From Proteromonas lacertae (Eukaryota > Sar > Bigyra > Opalinata > Proteromonadidae), in assembly GCA_002245135.1 (NCBI GenBank), contig NGBS01000890.1:1-64000 (forward strand): a stretch of 64,000 bases of DNA. Reading direction: 5' to 3'. Of the stretch, positions 12,066-24,257 are shown piece after piece. The notes under the pieces were generated by a model. That model was not told the DNA's origin. It did not search any database and saw only the letters and a program-made list of their open reading frames with translations. Made by a program: the position numbers and the translations under genes. Position 1 is the stretch's first letter, and each line of letters opens with the position of its first letter.

Positions 12066-12338
12066 TTATGCTCTATTCCCTTTTAAACGTTTTTTTCTTT
12101 TAGCTTGATATGAATTTGATTACTTTTTGGTTAAAATCCCCGTATAAATATATTCGTTTCATTATTTTTATTTTTTATTTTTTCCTTATATATAAACATC
12201 AATTACTATAAGAGAATATTATTAATTATTTATTATTAAAATATTCTTCTGATAATACTTTCATTTTATGATTTGTTACCCCACAATAAACATTTTTAAA
12301 TAAAACTATTATCATTTACTAAACCATCAACTGCTCTG

Positions 12339-13931
12339 TCAGTTTATGAAATTTCTTCTCTTTTCGACATGGGTTTGGACTAGGCTATAACTTTTATATT
12401 TATTATACATTAAACATAACAAGATGCTGATTATCACTATCAATATTCCTATTATTACTACGGAACTAATAAATAAATATTTATATAAGTTAGATTCCTT
12501 ATATTTCCAAGGCAAAAGATTGGAATATAACATTATTCCACCCAAACTCCAACTAAATTGCATTTCATCATGTTTATTCTATTAATATAAAATAAAATAT
12601 ACAGTAAAGTAGATTCTTGGCTCATTCACTGGAACGTGTAGTGCTTTAGCTAATACATTATATATATACTCTAAATCATAACAATATTTACTACTAAATT
12701 CATCTTCATCTGGATATTTTGCTTTTATACTATTCCAATCTTCTGAACATAATTTATTCATATAATTATATATTTCATCTAATGTCAGTATATCTTTTGA
12801 TGAATTTAATATATGTGGAACATGTGATAAACCTCCATATCCATAAAACATTATATTATTAATATCACTCTGATATACACCATGAATTGCACAACTGTGA
12901 TAATTTTCATCATCTTCTCCATATGCTGTTGTATAACAAGTATCATTCAAACCTAATAATAATGTTATATAACTATTACATTTTTCACTATTGGATTCTC
13001 CTTTTACTATAAATTCTTTATTTCCTGTTATAGATGAATATTTATGAGTATAATTGGTAGGAAGACATGGATTTGTAATGATATCTTCATCCTTTACTAC
13101 TTGTTTATTGTTTCTATTTGTTGATCTAATTATATATTCTAATAATAGAGTATAAAAGTCATTTAAACCATAATGTAAATATGAATGAGTATATAAATTA
13201 TTATTTATATTCAAGAAAGGAATAGCATAACTATTCTCTAAGATTGAACTCTCATTATCCAGGTTATTGTTGTAATATGTTATTTCTAAACTTCCACCTC
13301 CTAAATCAAGTGAACCAAATGTTTTAATTTCTTTATCATCATTCAATACTGATGTCAATGTCCCTAATATCTGATTTACAGATATCCAACCATATACACC
13401 TTCTTCTTCACCTGATAATATTCTGCAATTTCTATTTTCGAATTTGAATGGATTTAAGGATTTATCTGCTAATAATTCTCGAACTCTTATCATTAACCTA
13501 TATATATATATAATCATATTACAATATACATATCACGTTGACGATGTGGCAATGATCGAACTCCAGCTGTAGCAAAGAGATAAATTGGAATACTTGAATA
13601 ATCAGCATTATAGGTCTATTATTATGAAATTATTAAAATATAAGTGTATAAAACAATACTTTTAAAACTCCCATAGCAAATTGAACAAGAGAAGATATAT
13701 AACTCGACAATTGATCCATATTATTAACAAAAGTAGTTATTGCTGGTGTAGCTTTTGTTGCCCATTTCTCTTGAGTGACTGGAATAGATATTGAAGGAGG
13801 CAAAGATTTATAAGTTCTATCAGGCCAACTATATACAAATGCTCTGCTTCCTGAACTACCGGCATCTATAATAACACCATATTCAGTACAACAAACGTAA
13901 AGAATCAGCAAACAACCAACAAAAAACTTCA
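12339..13931 (-). CDS. Membrane ecto-nucleoside triphosphate diphosphohydrolase (GDA1/CD39 family)
   Basis: The family hydrolyses NTPs and NDPs in the secretory pathway or at the cell surface. All apyrase conserved regions are visible in order: ACR1 IIDAGSSGSRAFVY, ACR2 YLFATAGVRSLP, ACR3 LSGEEEGVYGWISVN, ACR4 GSLDLGGGSLEITY, and an ACR5-like WSLGGIMLYSNLLPW. An N-terminal signal or anchor (MKFFVGCLLILYVCC) and a C-terminal helix (YLFISSVVIIGILIVIISILL) give the two-membrane-span topology of CD39. Three GT-AG introns are present; the last, before ACR5, is only 24 nt. Length is about 470 residues, normal for the family. The start at 13931 is preferred over more upstream ATGs because it begins the signal sequence. 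Confidence 0.92.
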
Positions 13932-13938
13932 TTTTTGT

Positions 13939-13954
13939 CTCAAGCTTATGTTTG
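13939..13954 (-). promoter_or_regulatory. Inverted repeat TCAAGC/GTTTGA upstream of the NTPDase gene
   Basis: The half-sites have a 4-nt spacer and end 8 bp upstream of the start codon, the closest spacing in the window. This would leave a very short 5' leader if the element sits at the transcription start. Confidence 0.45.
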
Positions 13955-14049
13955 ACATACAAAAAGACAAACTTTACATAATTCAAATATAGATTTAGAT
14001 TTAGATATAGATATATGGATATAAAATTTAAAAACATCACTCTTCTCAT

Positions 14050-16218
14050 CTACTTTCCCAACACTCTTTTAACATTCTCAATCAAAGCAGATTGTTCAAC
14101 ATAAGAAGAATTCATAATACTCTTATTCAACAAATCATGCAAGTCATTAATATCCTCCTGTTTAATACCAAAGGTCTCATCGTATCCAAATCCTCTTTCA
14201 CCATTTACTCTCACAAATATCAAATTAGATAAGACAATCTCAGGCAAGTTTCTATATAATGTCTGGTTACTACCAATAGATGAAGTTCCTGTTATACCAC
14301 CAGTTGAAGGATTTGCTGAATTAACCATCAAATTACTGCAATTATTATATAAATTAGTATTGATTTGTCTTTCAATATCAACTACATTTGGATTACAACT
14401 GAATATTATACTTCCTACATCTCTTAATGGCACATATCGTAATATTTGATCTCTCCACCATTGGCTTTTATTGATAGAGTAAGAAGGTAATTCAGAAAGT
14501 GTGCTTTTTCTTTCCATTTCTTGGTTTAATTCATTCTTGAATGATTCTATGATATTATCATCATATACATGTTTGAAGAAGATTGGGAATGTATCATATG
14601 CTAATGAATAAATTGATTGATTTAATATAATATTTGATGGATGAACATATTGTGAAATAGATGGATCTAATAAATGTGATAATGCTAATAAAGGCCAAGG
14701 AATGGACTTTGTTAATTGGAATAAGGTTAATACACATTTAGAATAGTGTAAATCAAATACCATTGTTGATCTTGTATTAGGTGTATTCGGTGTATTACCT
14801 TTAACAGATGTTTGTTGTTGTTGTTGAGCAGTTGATAAATTATTTTGCAATTTATTCAAGAATTGTACACAAGTTTCCCATACACATGATAAATCAGTAC
14901 ACCATGAATCTAAACGTGATAACAGTGTAATAAAATCACCAGATACAGAATATAATCTATCAATACAGTCCCAAAATGCATTATCTTGTACTATATCAAT
15001 GAATTCCTTTGGATATAAGAATGAATCATTAATCTGTGGCATAAAGTTATGTAATAATTGACGTGTATATAATAAATCAGGAATATATTCTAATAGTTTG
15101 TATGGATATTGTGATTGATAATATTGATCATTATATTTGATTCTTCTTATATGTAAATCTGAGTTATATTCGTGTGATAATGTGAATAAATTCATATATA
15201 CTTCATCATAGGATAATATATTCAATACTAATTTGATCTTATTAAATATATTTTGAATATAAATAAAGTCTTCTGTAGAACCAATAAAATTGGTTGTAGC
15301 AACAGTAGCACTTGCTGTTGTACCTGTTGTTGTAGCAGCTGTAGTAGCATTATTATTATTAGTAGTAGTAGTATTTAAGAGTATTAATATCTCCTTTGGA
15401 TCAACTAAATACTTCACAATTTGGTTTAAAGAATCACTAATACAGTTGTAATTTACAAATGGTTGTTTTTCTTTGATATATCTTTCTTTGAATTTAGTGA
15501 TTACTTGACATAATAAACTGTTATTTGGACATACAGCTGCTATTATCTTACTATATATTGGACAATAGCTTTCCCATTTGTTAATTTCTGTTACTAACAC
15601 ATGATATAAGACGTTTACATCTAATTTAGTTTCTAAGGAGAAATGACAGTTGAATAGTAATATCGGATGTTGACCTGGTATTACCAATGTTCCATTAATC
15701 ACTTGTTTCATACTATCAATGTCGTTATACAATGTTAAGCAGAGTGTACCTGGAGGCATTGTTTTTATAAAGTTTCCTAATGTTTGTATGAGGTTTGCTG
15801 CTAAGGGAGGTAAATATTGTTGTAATACTTGATCTACTGTGGGTAATGGCTGGTTTCTACTGAAGGTGTTTGATACAAAATACTTCAAAGAGAAGTGATC
15901 AAGCTTTTCTACTGGCTGGCCGCTTAATAAAACGTATTCACCAATTACTTTTTGCACCAATTCTGAGTTAGCATCTTTTCTGGATTGGTATTGAGCAAAC
16001 AAAGTCTCCCAATTCTTTGGAATGTTGATGTTGTTTTCAGATAAAAAAGTACGATGTTCTTTTAAGAAATGTCTGTTTGAGAGTCGGCTCTTGTTTGCTG
16101 ACACTGCTCCACATAATAGACACTTGTAACCTTTACCTATAGGTTCAAGCTGTGAATGTATCTTCTTTAAATCATCACTTGAGAAAACCTTTATTCTTTT
16201 TATTGGTGTTGCAGGCAT
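14050..16218 (-). CDS. hAT-transposase-derived BED-type zinc-finger protein (domesticated)
   Basis: This intronless 722-residue protein begins with a BED-like zinc finger (YKCLLCGAVSANKSRLSNRH, residues about 32-55). A region built like the hAT transposase body follows, with LDHFSLKYFVSNTF..PLPTVDQVLQQYLPPL and a later DNAFWDCIDRLYSVSGDFITLLSRLD segment typical of the helical part of hAT proteins. A Thr/Ala/Asn run (residues about 283-310) and a Gln run lie inside. I see no terminal inverted repeats or target duplications next to it, and the frame is open over 2.2 kb. Together these suggest a domesticated host gene rather than a mobile element. The lack of introns among intron-rich neighbours fits a transposon origin. 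The hAT assignment rests on patterns and is moderate. Confidence 0.55.
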   Translation of the reverse strand: MPATPIKRIKVFSSDDLKKIHSQLEPIGKGYKCLLCGAVSANKSRLSNRHFLKEHRTFLSENNINIPKNWETLFAQYQSRKDANSELVQKVIGEYVLLSGQPVEKLDHFSLKYFVSNTFSRNQPLPTVDQVLQQYLPPLAANLIQTLGNFIKTMPPGTLCLTLYNDIDSMKQVINGTLVIPGQHPILLFNCHFSLETKLDVNVLYHVLVTEINKWESYCPIYSKIIAAVCPNNSLLCQVITKFKERYIKEKQPFVNYNCISDSLNQIVKYLVDPKEILILLNTTTTNNNNATTAATTTGTTASATVATTNFIGSTEDFIYIQNIFNKIKLVLNILSYDEVYMNLFTLSHEYNSDLHIRRIKYNDQYYQSQYPYKLLEYIPDLLYTRQLLHNFMPQINDSFLYPKEFIDIVQDNAFWDCIDRLYSVSGDFITLLSRLDSWCTDLSCVWETCVQFLNKLQNNLSTAQQQQQTSVKGNTPNTPNTRSTMVFDLHYSKCVLTLFQLTKSIPWPLLALSHLLDPSISQYVHPSNIILNQSIYSLAYDTFPIFFKHVYDDNIIESFKNELNQEMERKSTLSELPSYSINKSQWWRDQILRYVPLRDVGSIIFSCNPNVVDIERQINTNLYNNCSNLMVNSANPSTGGITGTSSIGSNQTLYRNLPEIVLSNLIFVRVNGERGFGYDETFGIKQEDINDLHDLLNKSIMNSSYVEQSALIENVKRVLGK

Positions 16219-16442
16219 TTAGATCTATAAAAATAAACATTACAATCAGAGAAAGAGAAAAGACAAAAAAACAAGTGTAGGTGTATTATTATAAATACAT
16301 TAAAAAATACGAAATGCTTTGTAATACGTTGGATTAGGTAATTAATACGTATTTTGACTTAATACATGTATTTTAGAATTTTGATTTTTTGAAGGAATAA
16401 TGAATCAATATAGTGATAATATTGATGCATGGAGTAATCTGT

Positions 16443-19400
16443 ATGAAGTACAAAGAGTCTACAATCAAATTTCGACCAGTTTTCACAAATGTTTCTTTTG
16501 ATATCTCTCACGAATTAATTTGGGCTACTGATTCTACTGTATATACATTATAAAAATTCAGAGCTAATTAAATATGTATAGGGTTACGTTACAACATTTA
16601 CTCCAGACTTAAATCGATATTCTTCAGTCAAAGTAAGCAATGAATTCTGCTCAACAATATTGCCAACACAAGAATATGTCTATATTTTATGTGATGAAGG
16701 TGTTAAAGCATATACAAGAGGATGTGTACTTCATCACACTTTAGGAAATGATGTACCAGATATAAACAAATATCATATAGCAGATGTATCTAGATCCAAA
16801 CTCCTTGATCGACCATGCTTCATTTATATAGGAAGTAATGAAATCAACAAAATCTGTTCAATCAACACTATGACAGGTCAACATTCATTTCACGATCTAT
16901 CGCACAATGTCACTAGTTTAAATTACAACAGTAGATTCATCACCTGTGGTTCTAGTAATGGACAAGTCACTTTGTTAGATCATCGAATGAGTAGTATTAT
17001 CAAGTCATTTCAAGCCCATCCTGGTATGATAATGTCATTAGAAACTCAGAATAATATCTTAGCAACAAGTGGATTAACTTCAACAGATTATATGAAGTAT
17101 GCAGCAGATAGAACATTGAAATTTTTTGACACTCGAACTTTTGGCTTGATAGATTTTATTTCTTTACCAGATTCAAGTCATTCAATGTTAAAATCAACAA
17201 ATTCAATGATAATGCCATCCATTATTTCATTATCTAAGTATGGAAAAGGCCAAATAATCTCAGTTCAAGGTGCAATTACTCCATTATCATTCTTTAATAT
17301 TTTTCTCACTAATACCAATCCAATTCCAACATTTTCTAGCAGTATTGTTATTCAAGATTATGATATCAGTAAATCAGGTGAATTATTAGTATATATTGAT
17401 AGTTTAGGTGGATTAAGTTTAAATACAAATCAATTAAATGGAATATATACAGTCAATCATGATTCTATCCCATTAGAACTTCCTTCAATCCCTCCAAAGC
17501 TACCTCCAATAAGTATATCTCCATTAGATGCCAATCCATTCTCTTATATTGTTGATTTAGGATCAATACCTCAGAATCAGAATTCCACTATGAGAAGTCC
17601 CAGTTTAAGTGATTATTTCTATAGTGAATATCCACCAATACCACCACTTACATCCATGTCTTATAGAATAAAGAATGAGTTAATGAAAAAGGCAATAGTT
17701 AATGAAAATAGACCGACTTATATACCAATTGATAATAAAAATATTGAACCAAATACCATTGTTTTTGGTAAAAATAGAGATATTATCTTGGAGAATAGTG
17801 ATGCTAGATATAATAATAATAATAATCATAATAATAATAATGAAGATGGTGATTACAATGATTATTATAATAATAATAGTGTAGATCCTTATGAATATAT
17901 TGATCCATTATATAGAAAAGTGAATGTGAGATATGGTAAATTAGGTTTAGATGATTTTGATTTTAGTATTTTCAATAGAACACATTTTGCTGGTTTAGAG
18001 AATACTTATTCTTATGGCTATATTAATAGTTTGATTTATTTCTTATACACTATTCCTGAAATTCATTTATTAGTATTTAGACATATTTGTAATGAAACAA
18101 ATTGTGTTGTTTGTGAATTGTATTTCTTATTCAAAATGATGGATCAATGTCAAAGTGATGAAGAAAAGAGTACAAGATCTGTTCAGCCAATGAATTTTGT
18201 TAGATGTCTACAGAATTTAAAACAGTTGAAAATGTTACATATATTTGATCCAACTGTACAAACATATCCTCAAGTAGTTAGTTCAGTTTTAAGATTTTTA
18301 TTAAATCAAATTAATAATTTCAAAATTAATGAAGAATTGAATGCATTAAATCCACTCTTTGGTATTACAATAACAGAGACTTTGATATGTAAAATACATG
18401 AAAAAGATGATATAACTAAAACCAATATAACTACCTTGAACTTAGACTTTGAAATTCCGCTTAAAACAATTGACAATTCTTTTATTTCACTATTAAACTA
18501 TAACCTTAATAAGTCACATACATTACCAGCTTGGTGTAATATATGTAAAACATATTCAAAACATTCAAAAGAGAAAACTGTTATGAATGTATCATCTTTA
18601 CTTACTATTGCTATTACAGATGAAAATAATAAAACAGTATAATTATATATATATTTATATTTAAAAATTATTATTTATTAAATAGCCATGGAAAACAAAC
18701 GATTGGTTAGTTCCAAAGATAATTCTTAGTCATAATAAAGAGACGAATCAAATTGAGGCAAAACAACCTCCAGTATCACCTTCTGAGGAGGGTAATAGTA
18801 ATTGCTATATTCCTAAAGAAGGTGAATTAGAATATAATTTAACTCATATTATCTATCTAATTCAAGAAGGTAATAAAAACACTCATTGTGTTACTATTTC
18901 ATATACAATCGATAATTATGGAAATAATGAAAATACAATTGTCAATATTCCATTAGATGATCCATTAGGTAAATGGTATTTATTTAATGATTTCTCTATT
19001 CAAGAAGTATTGAAATCTACTGCTTATTCTATGCATTGCGATTATATGACTCCCTGTGTTATGTTGTACAGATTAAATACTGAAAATATTCCAAATGATT
19101 CTACTACAACCACAACTACAACAACTATAATTGATAATTCAACAACTACAACAACAACAACTACTACTACTACTACTACAGTTGATACAAACTCAATATC
19201 ATCTAAATTACCATCTCCAATGCAATATAGTCCAATTAAACAATTAGCATTTGAACAACCATCTTTAACTCAAAAACCATTGCCTCCAATATTAACATTA
19301 CCAAATGTCCCAGTTAAAGGTGATTATATATCAATTGACTGTGAATTTGTAGCATTATCAGGTGAAGAAGCAACTATTGCTAATGATGGAAGTAGAGTTG

Positions 19401-19983
19401 TAAAGAAAGAAATGCAATTAAGTCTAGCAAGAGTATCTGTAGTTGATTATAAAGGAGATTGTATTATTGATGATTATATAATACAACAACAGCCAGTAGT
19501 GGATTATTTGACAAGATTTAGTGGTTTAACCGCTGAGGATTTAGATCCACATTTATCTCAACATTATTTAGTTAGTCTCAAGACTGAATATTTGAAATTA
19601 AGACATTTGGTTGATACTGGTTGTATATTTATTGGACATGGATATATCTTTTTTTTATTTATTTTTTAATTCAGTTTTTTCTTTAATTTGTATCTTTTTT
19701 ACTAAGAAAAGATTTTAGAATTATCAATATCTATGTTCCACATAATCAAGTCAAAGATACAGTAAAGTTATTCTATTTACCGAATCAACGTAAATTATCC
19801 TTGAAATTCTTAGCTTGTCACTTGCTTGATTGGGATATTCAATCTGATAATCACGATAGTATAGAAGATGCAAAAACTGCTTTGTTCTTGTATAAGAAAT
19901 ATGAAGAATGTGCTGCTAATGGCACTATTAGTTCGGTTATAGAGAAGCTGTATGAAACTGGAAGAATTAGTAATTGGAATTAA
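16443..19983 (+). CDS. PAN2: PAN2, catalytic subunit of the PAN2-PAN3 poly(A) deadenylase
   Basis: PAN2 shortens mRNA poly(A) tails in the cytoplasm. The product (about 1,120 residues) has an N-terminal WD40 part beginning NVSFDISHELIWATDSTGYV. A catalytically dead ubiquitin-hydrolase-like domain follows (FAGLENTYSYGYINSLIYFL, no catalytic Cys), with NCVVCELYFLF. The C-terminal DEDD exonuclease has YISIDCEFVALSGEEA, FSGLTAEDLDP, GHGLRKDFRIINIYVP and NHDSIEDAKTALFLY. Introns are at 16539-16581, 18637-18685 and a minor-type AT-AC intron at 19644-19702. A Thr run (about 19093-19182) precedes the exonuclease. The ATG at 16443 is in frame; another ATG at 16400 gives a plausible N-terminus in a different frame, so the true start is uncertain. 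Confidence 0.93.
19644..19702 (+). other. Minor-class (U12-type) AT-AC intron in PAN2
   Basis: The 59-nt intron starts ATATCTTTTT and ends TTTTTTAC, with a branch-like TTCTTTAAT whose A lies 16 nt from the acceptor. No GT lies between the last conserved codon upstream (GHG) and the next conserved codon. Removing exactly these bases restores GHGLRKDFRIINI, a near-invariant PAN2 motif. The donor differs from the ATATCCTTT consensus at one base. Confidence 0.85.
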
Positions 19984-20047
19984 TTAGAAAATATTAAAAA
20001 AAGAATATAAATATTGTGTTTTTTAAATATAAATAATTACAATTAAA

Positions 20048-21451
20048 TCAAATTAAACCAATTTCAAAATCATCATCTGAATGTGGAATGATCTCAGTCA
20101 TTATACATGCTAATTTCTCATCAACGCTTAAATTATTATTACTAAAGTTAATACGAGTAACATTAGCATAAAACTGTGAATTAAATGGAGAAGATTTAGT
20201 TTCATTTTTAAAATTAATAATTACATCTGGTCTTCCTGATTTACCGTGTAATACTTTGATTGTTTCCATTTCATATAATGGTTGTGATTCACAACATAAC
20301 TTTGGAATACAATTTAACTTTAATCTCCACAAGTCAGGAGTTAAAAACATTCTATTTCTATTACAACAACCTAAACAATTACAACCAAATATAGTTGGAT
20401 ATATATGAAATCCTGTATCAACAGGAAGTATGTTGGAAAATACTTCTTCATCGTCTTTCTTTATAATACTTCCACCATACAATACTTGTTGATTGCTTTT
20501 CACTATTTTCTTATCATCTTGACTTGATAATTCTACATGTTCATCAATTGCAGGATTACAATAGAAAGCAAGAGGTAAACATCGAGTATCACCATAGCAT
20601 ATCCAATTAGGTCTATCCATTATTAAATGAGTATTATTTGGGAAATCAATTCTGTAATGTCTTGGATCTTCAGCAATTCTATATATTTTAGCAAATTCTT
20701 CTCCCATTTTCTGGATTTAACATTATCCATGATGGTGGATCTGTTGGTTTAACAGGTGGACAAATGCTTTTACAAGCTGGGAAGAAAGATTTAACAGCTG
20801 CAGCTTTAGTTTCTTCATATTCTCTTTCACAATTCTTTATAATCTATTCAAATAGAGATATAAATAATTATCATTATACATAAAATATAGGTTTCGGACA
20901 TTTGTTATAGTTTTCTTCAATACCATCATAGATTGCGTATCTCTCTAAAGAAACATAATGATTTCTTTCTAGATTCCCAGCTGTTTCATATTTTAGGAAT
21001 GGGTAACCAGGCATAGGCATAATCAAGAATGAAGTAACTAAAAATATATAAACAAAATTCATATACGTGTTCCAAGTATTTGTGACATTAGTGGCTTTAT
21101 CTGCAGTTGGAGGTGGAGCAGTAATCAAAGGATGTGAATTTGTTTGTTCTTTCAATTTTGTATCTTTTTGACATGGTTGTTGTGATATTCCTAGACCAGA
21201 TGATGATATTCTGCCTTGAGTAGCTGTGTTATCTACTGGTAAATTTAGTTGATTGTTTTATACCTGTTTGAGTTGTTCTGTTTCTATCATTTTCTCCTAT
21301 GTTATCATTTTCATTCTTTTTATTAGTTATAATAACATCAACTTCTTCTGTACTTATTGTATTTGGTTGAGTGTTAGTTAATTCAACTCCCCCATCAGCT
21401 GTAATCACTAAAGCAATAGTTTATACATTTTACTGACTTACTGTTATTCAT
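20048..21451 (-). CDS. Single-pass membrane protein with a Cys-rich external domain, unknown function
   Basis: The family is not recognised. After a short first exon (ATG at 21449-21451) and a hydrophilic Asn/Thr-rich cytosolic part comes one membrane helix (MNFVYIFLVTSFLIMPMPGY). A domain of about 300 residues follows with many Cys, including FGCNCLGCCNRN and CIPKLCCESQP, and N-glycosylation sequons such as NNT and NVT. Three GT-AG introns fit. A frame break lies near 20705: a run of four A residues would need to be three to join the last exon, which begins in the frame giving GEEFAKIYRIAEDP. Topology (N-in, C-out) is inferred from the Cys and sequon distribution. The two nucleotide cyclase genes lie immediately next to it on the same strand. 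Confidence 0.6.
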
Positions 21452-21573
21452 ATATGCAAATTAATGAGTTAGAAAGTATATTATAAAAGAAAAATTCTTC
21501 AGAATGTTTTTCTGATTTACACCAATTTTACACAACTATTCTAACTAACTTATAACTATTATTAAACTATTAA

Positions 21574-24052
21574 TTAATTTAAATCTCTATGTCCAAACCA
21601 ATTCTTTGAAGGAATGAAATTTGTTTGAGCCATTTCATTCATTACAATACTCATTGGCACATCGTTGGGAGTAGCCTCCTCCAACTTCATGAATTTAGTC
21701 TTAGCATTCTGCCAATCACCATGAATATAACATCTTATCGCTTCTTCATATTCAACAAGATAATTCTCAGGTAATCCATTTTGAAGATAATTTATACATA
21801 GATCAATTGAATAATCAACCTTTTCTTCAAGAGGATTCTATTTACAAAATATATAAAATTAGATAAATACATTTACTCTCAAATCTCCAACACCATTTAA
21901 ATTAGTAATATCAAATGTATATAAATCAGTTGGATTTTTAGCACCAGCAAATTTAACTCTATCAATATGTCTACATCTCATTCTTGCATCTAAAGGAAGA
22001 ATATACCAAAACTCTCCACTCATTACAATTGGTACTTTATACACAGGAGATAAATCTTGAATTTGTTCAGCCATATTTGCATTCTTGGAGATATAAGAAG
22101 CATCAATCTTAAAATCAGTTCCAATTGCACCTTCAATTGCCCAACCAACGTGTAAACCATAACCAACTTTAACCTAATCAAATAAATAATATATATATAT
22201 ATATACTTCATAATTATCAGTTTGAAATCGTTTTCTAATTGAATCTTTCTCTACAAATTCTTTCAATTGTTTTCCTGTTCCTTTCCATATTCCTTTATTA
22301 CTTTCATCAATACTGATTATAGACTGTATAAATGAAGATAATGCATTGGAAGCAATAATCTCAGTTTGACTATTTCTCCAACTACTAGGTTCCATTTTTG
22401 GGTTAACCAAAAGTTTCCAAACCAATAGAAAAGCATCACCAATATTCTTATTAGGAGCACCTCCAAACATTGCGACAGAATTATGAACTAATAAACTGAT
22501 AGTATTCACAAACAATAAAACATCTTCTTGTAAACACTCAGTAATACTTGTAAATGAACGAATATCACAAAATCCAAATATTGCTGCTACTCTTCTACCA
22601 GCTATATTTGTTCTAATACTACAATCACTACCTAAATTTTGCATAATGATTTCTGCACCAGCTTCTCCAAAACCAATACATAATAAATTACCTACTTTAT
22701 TCAATGTTTTCTCTAATAAAGCTGTTTCATAAGCAGTATCTCTTTCACTTGTCTTTCTTCTTTTCATTGAATAAACAGCACTTAATGGATTTGCAGCTAA
22801 ATCACTAACAGTTTTCATCATTCTTTCAATTGGTTTTATTACTAATTTATTAGCATCTTGTGCAAACATCAAGCATGTCCAAGCCACTAATATCAACGTA
22901 CATATTGTTTTCATTGCTTCTACACCTGCTTCATTCTGCTTCCACTGTTTTACATCATAAATCACTACAGTTTCACATATCTTTTCATTTTTTAGTCTTT
23001 CTATTGGCTGATGAGTTATACCATCATAACATATTGATTCTGAAACTGTAACAATTTCACTTTCTCTATATTTATCTTTAATTTGATCGAGTGTCATTAA
23101 CCTGTTTATATTCCAAGATGAAGTTGAATCTTCTGATACTTCATGTAAAAATGTATTAATTTCATTACTATTATATACTTTAAATGGATTTGTTGGAACA
23201 ACTTCTATTACATACATGAAGATATATTAATCCTTCTTCATTATTTACAGCAGTATATAGACTCATTCTAAATGTATCTTCATCACTTTTATAATTCAAT
23301 TGCAATTGATGAATAACATCAACATTATATTTTATTGATGAAATATCAAAGTCAGTAGATCCTTGAATTAATTGCATACCTATAACTGTAACAATTGCTA
23401 CAAATATAACTCTACAACCGGCTAATTCTATAAATACTTGACCGACTTTGGTGGATTTTTCTTTCTTTTCTAATTTTTTACATTGACTATTTTTATTCTC
23501 ATTACTTATCACTCGATTTAATAACATTGAAGAATTTGCTCTAGATAATGAATTATTTTGAGGGGATTTAGGTAATGAACGGAATAACTTGAAGAATCTA
23601 ACTACACGAAACGATCTAATTCCTCTAATAATATTGGTTGTGTGATAATCATTTCCTTTATAATTCAATAACCCAAACGATTCATCAAATATTATTGTGA
23701 GTGTTGATGCTATATCAATGATCGAATATATAAGAAAATAATAATCCCATGCACTAACTGGAAAGAGGTTAAATAAATAATCCAATATAAAAAACACAAA
23801 TGATAACTATTTTGATATATATATATATATATTAAAATATACAACAGTGAGTATTGTAAATACGATATCTGAAGACTTGGGACAGAAACAAATCCTTATA
23901 TCTTCTGCAAAAAAAATATACAACTAGTAGCTTATAAATAATAAATGTACAGTAAAAATAACAACAACTGCTTTATAAAAATAAGAACGAACTACTCTAT
24001 TTCTAAATTTCAGCCATTTCGACTGATTTTCTTCACTGCCATTTGCAAACAT
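21574..24052 (-). CDS. Voltage-sensor-like membrane nucleotide cyclase (class III), copy 1
   Basis: The product (~760 residues) starts with a four-helix voltage-sensor-like unit whose last helix carries regularly spaced Arg (IIRGIRSFRVVRFFKLFRSL). Next come a membrane helix (IFVAIVTVIGMQLI), an external loop with CNRSC, another helix (ICTLILVAWTCLMFA) and a HAMP-like linker (IERMMKTVSDLAANPL). The class III catalytic domain has metal-binding Asp in GFCDIRSFTS and NIGDAFL. Lys in NKNIGD and Asp in KIDASY suggest ATP as substrate. The transition-state Asn is kept (NANMAEQ), but the usual Arg position reads Gln. A helical tail follows. About five introns fit. One frame break lies near 23190 (AAA versus AA). 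Confidence 0.82.
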
Positions 24053-24257
24053 TTGTCTGTATTATTTATATATGTATTTAAATAGTGTTTAAATTATTTC
24101 AATAATACAAAAACAAAAAATGAAAAAACGAATACAAGCTTTATTCAAACTTTCACACTCAAACCAATCCCCCAAAATTAAAAAACTTGAAAAATACATA
24201 ATTAGAATATATTTAATAAATATTATTATACATACTAATTCCTATACATATTAAAAA

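Noticed and set aside
12339..12400. Possible separate small membrane protein gene at 12339-12563
   Set aside because: A 24-nt intron joins it in frame to the NTPDase and supplies ACR5 and the second membrane helix.
17702..17884. Isoleucine-rich frame inside PAN2
   Set aside because: An out-of-frame reading of the Asn-rich linker of PAN2 (AAT repeats read as ATA).
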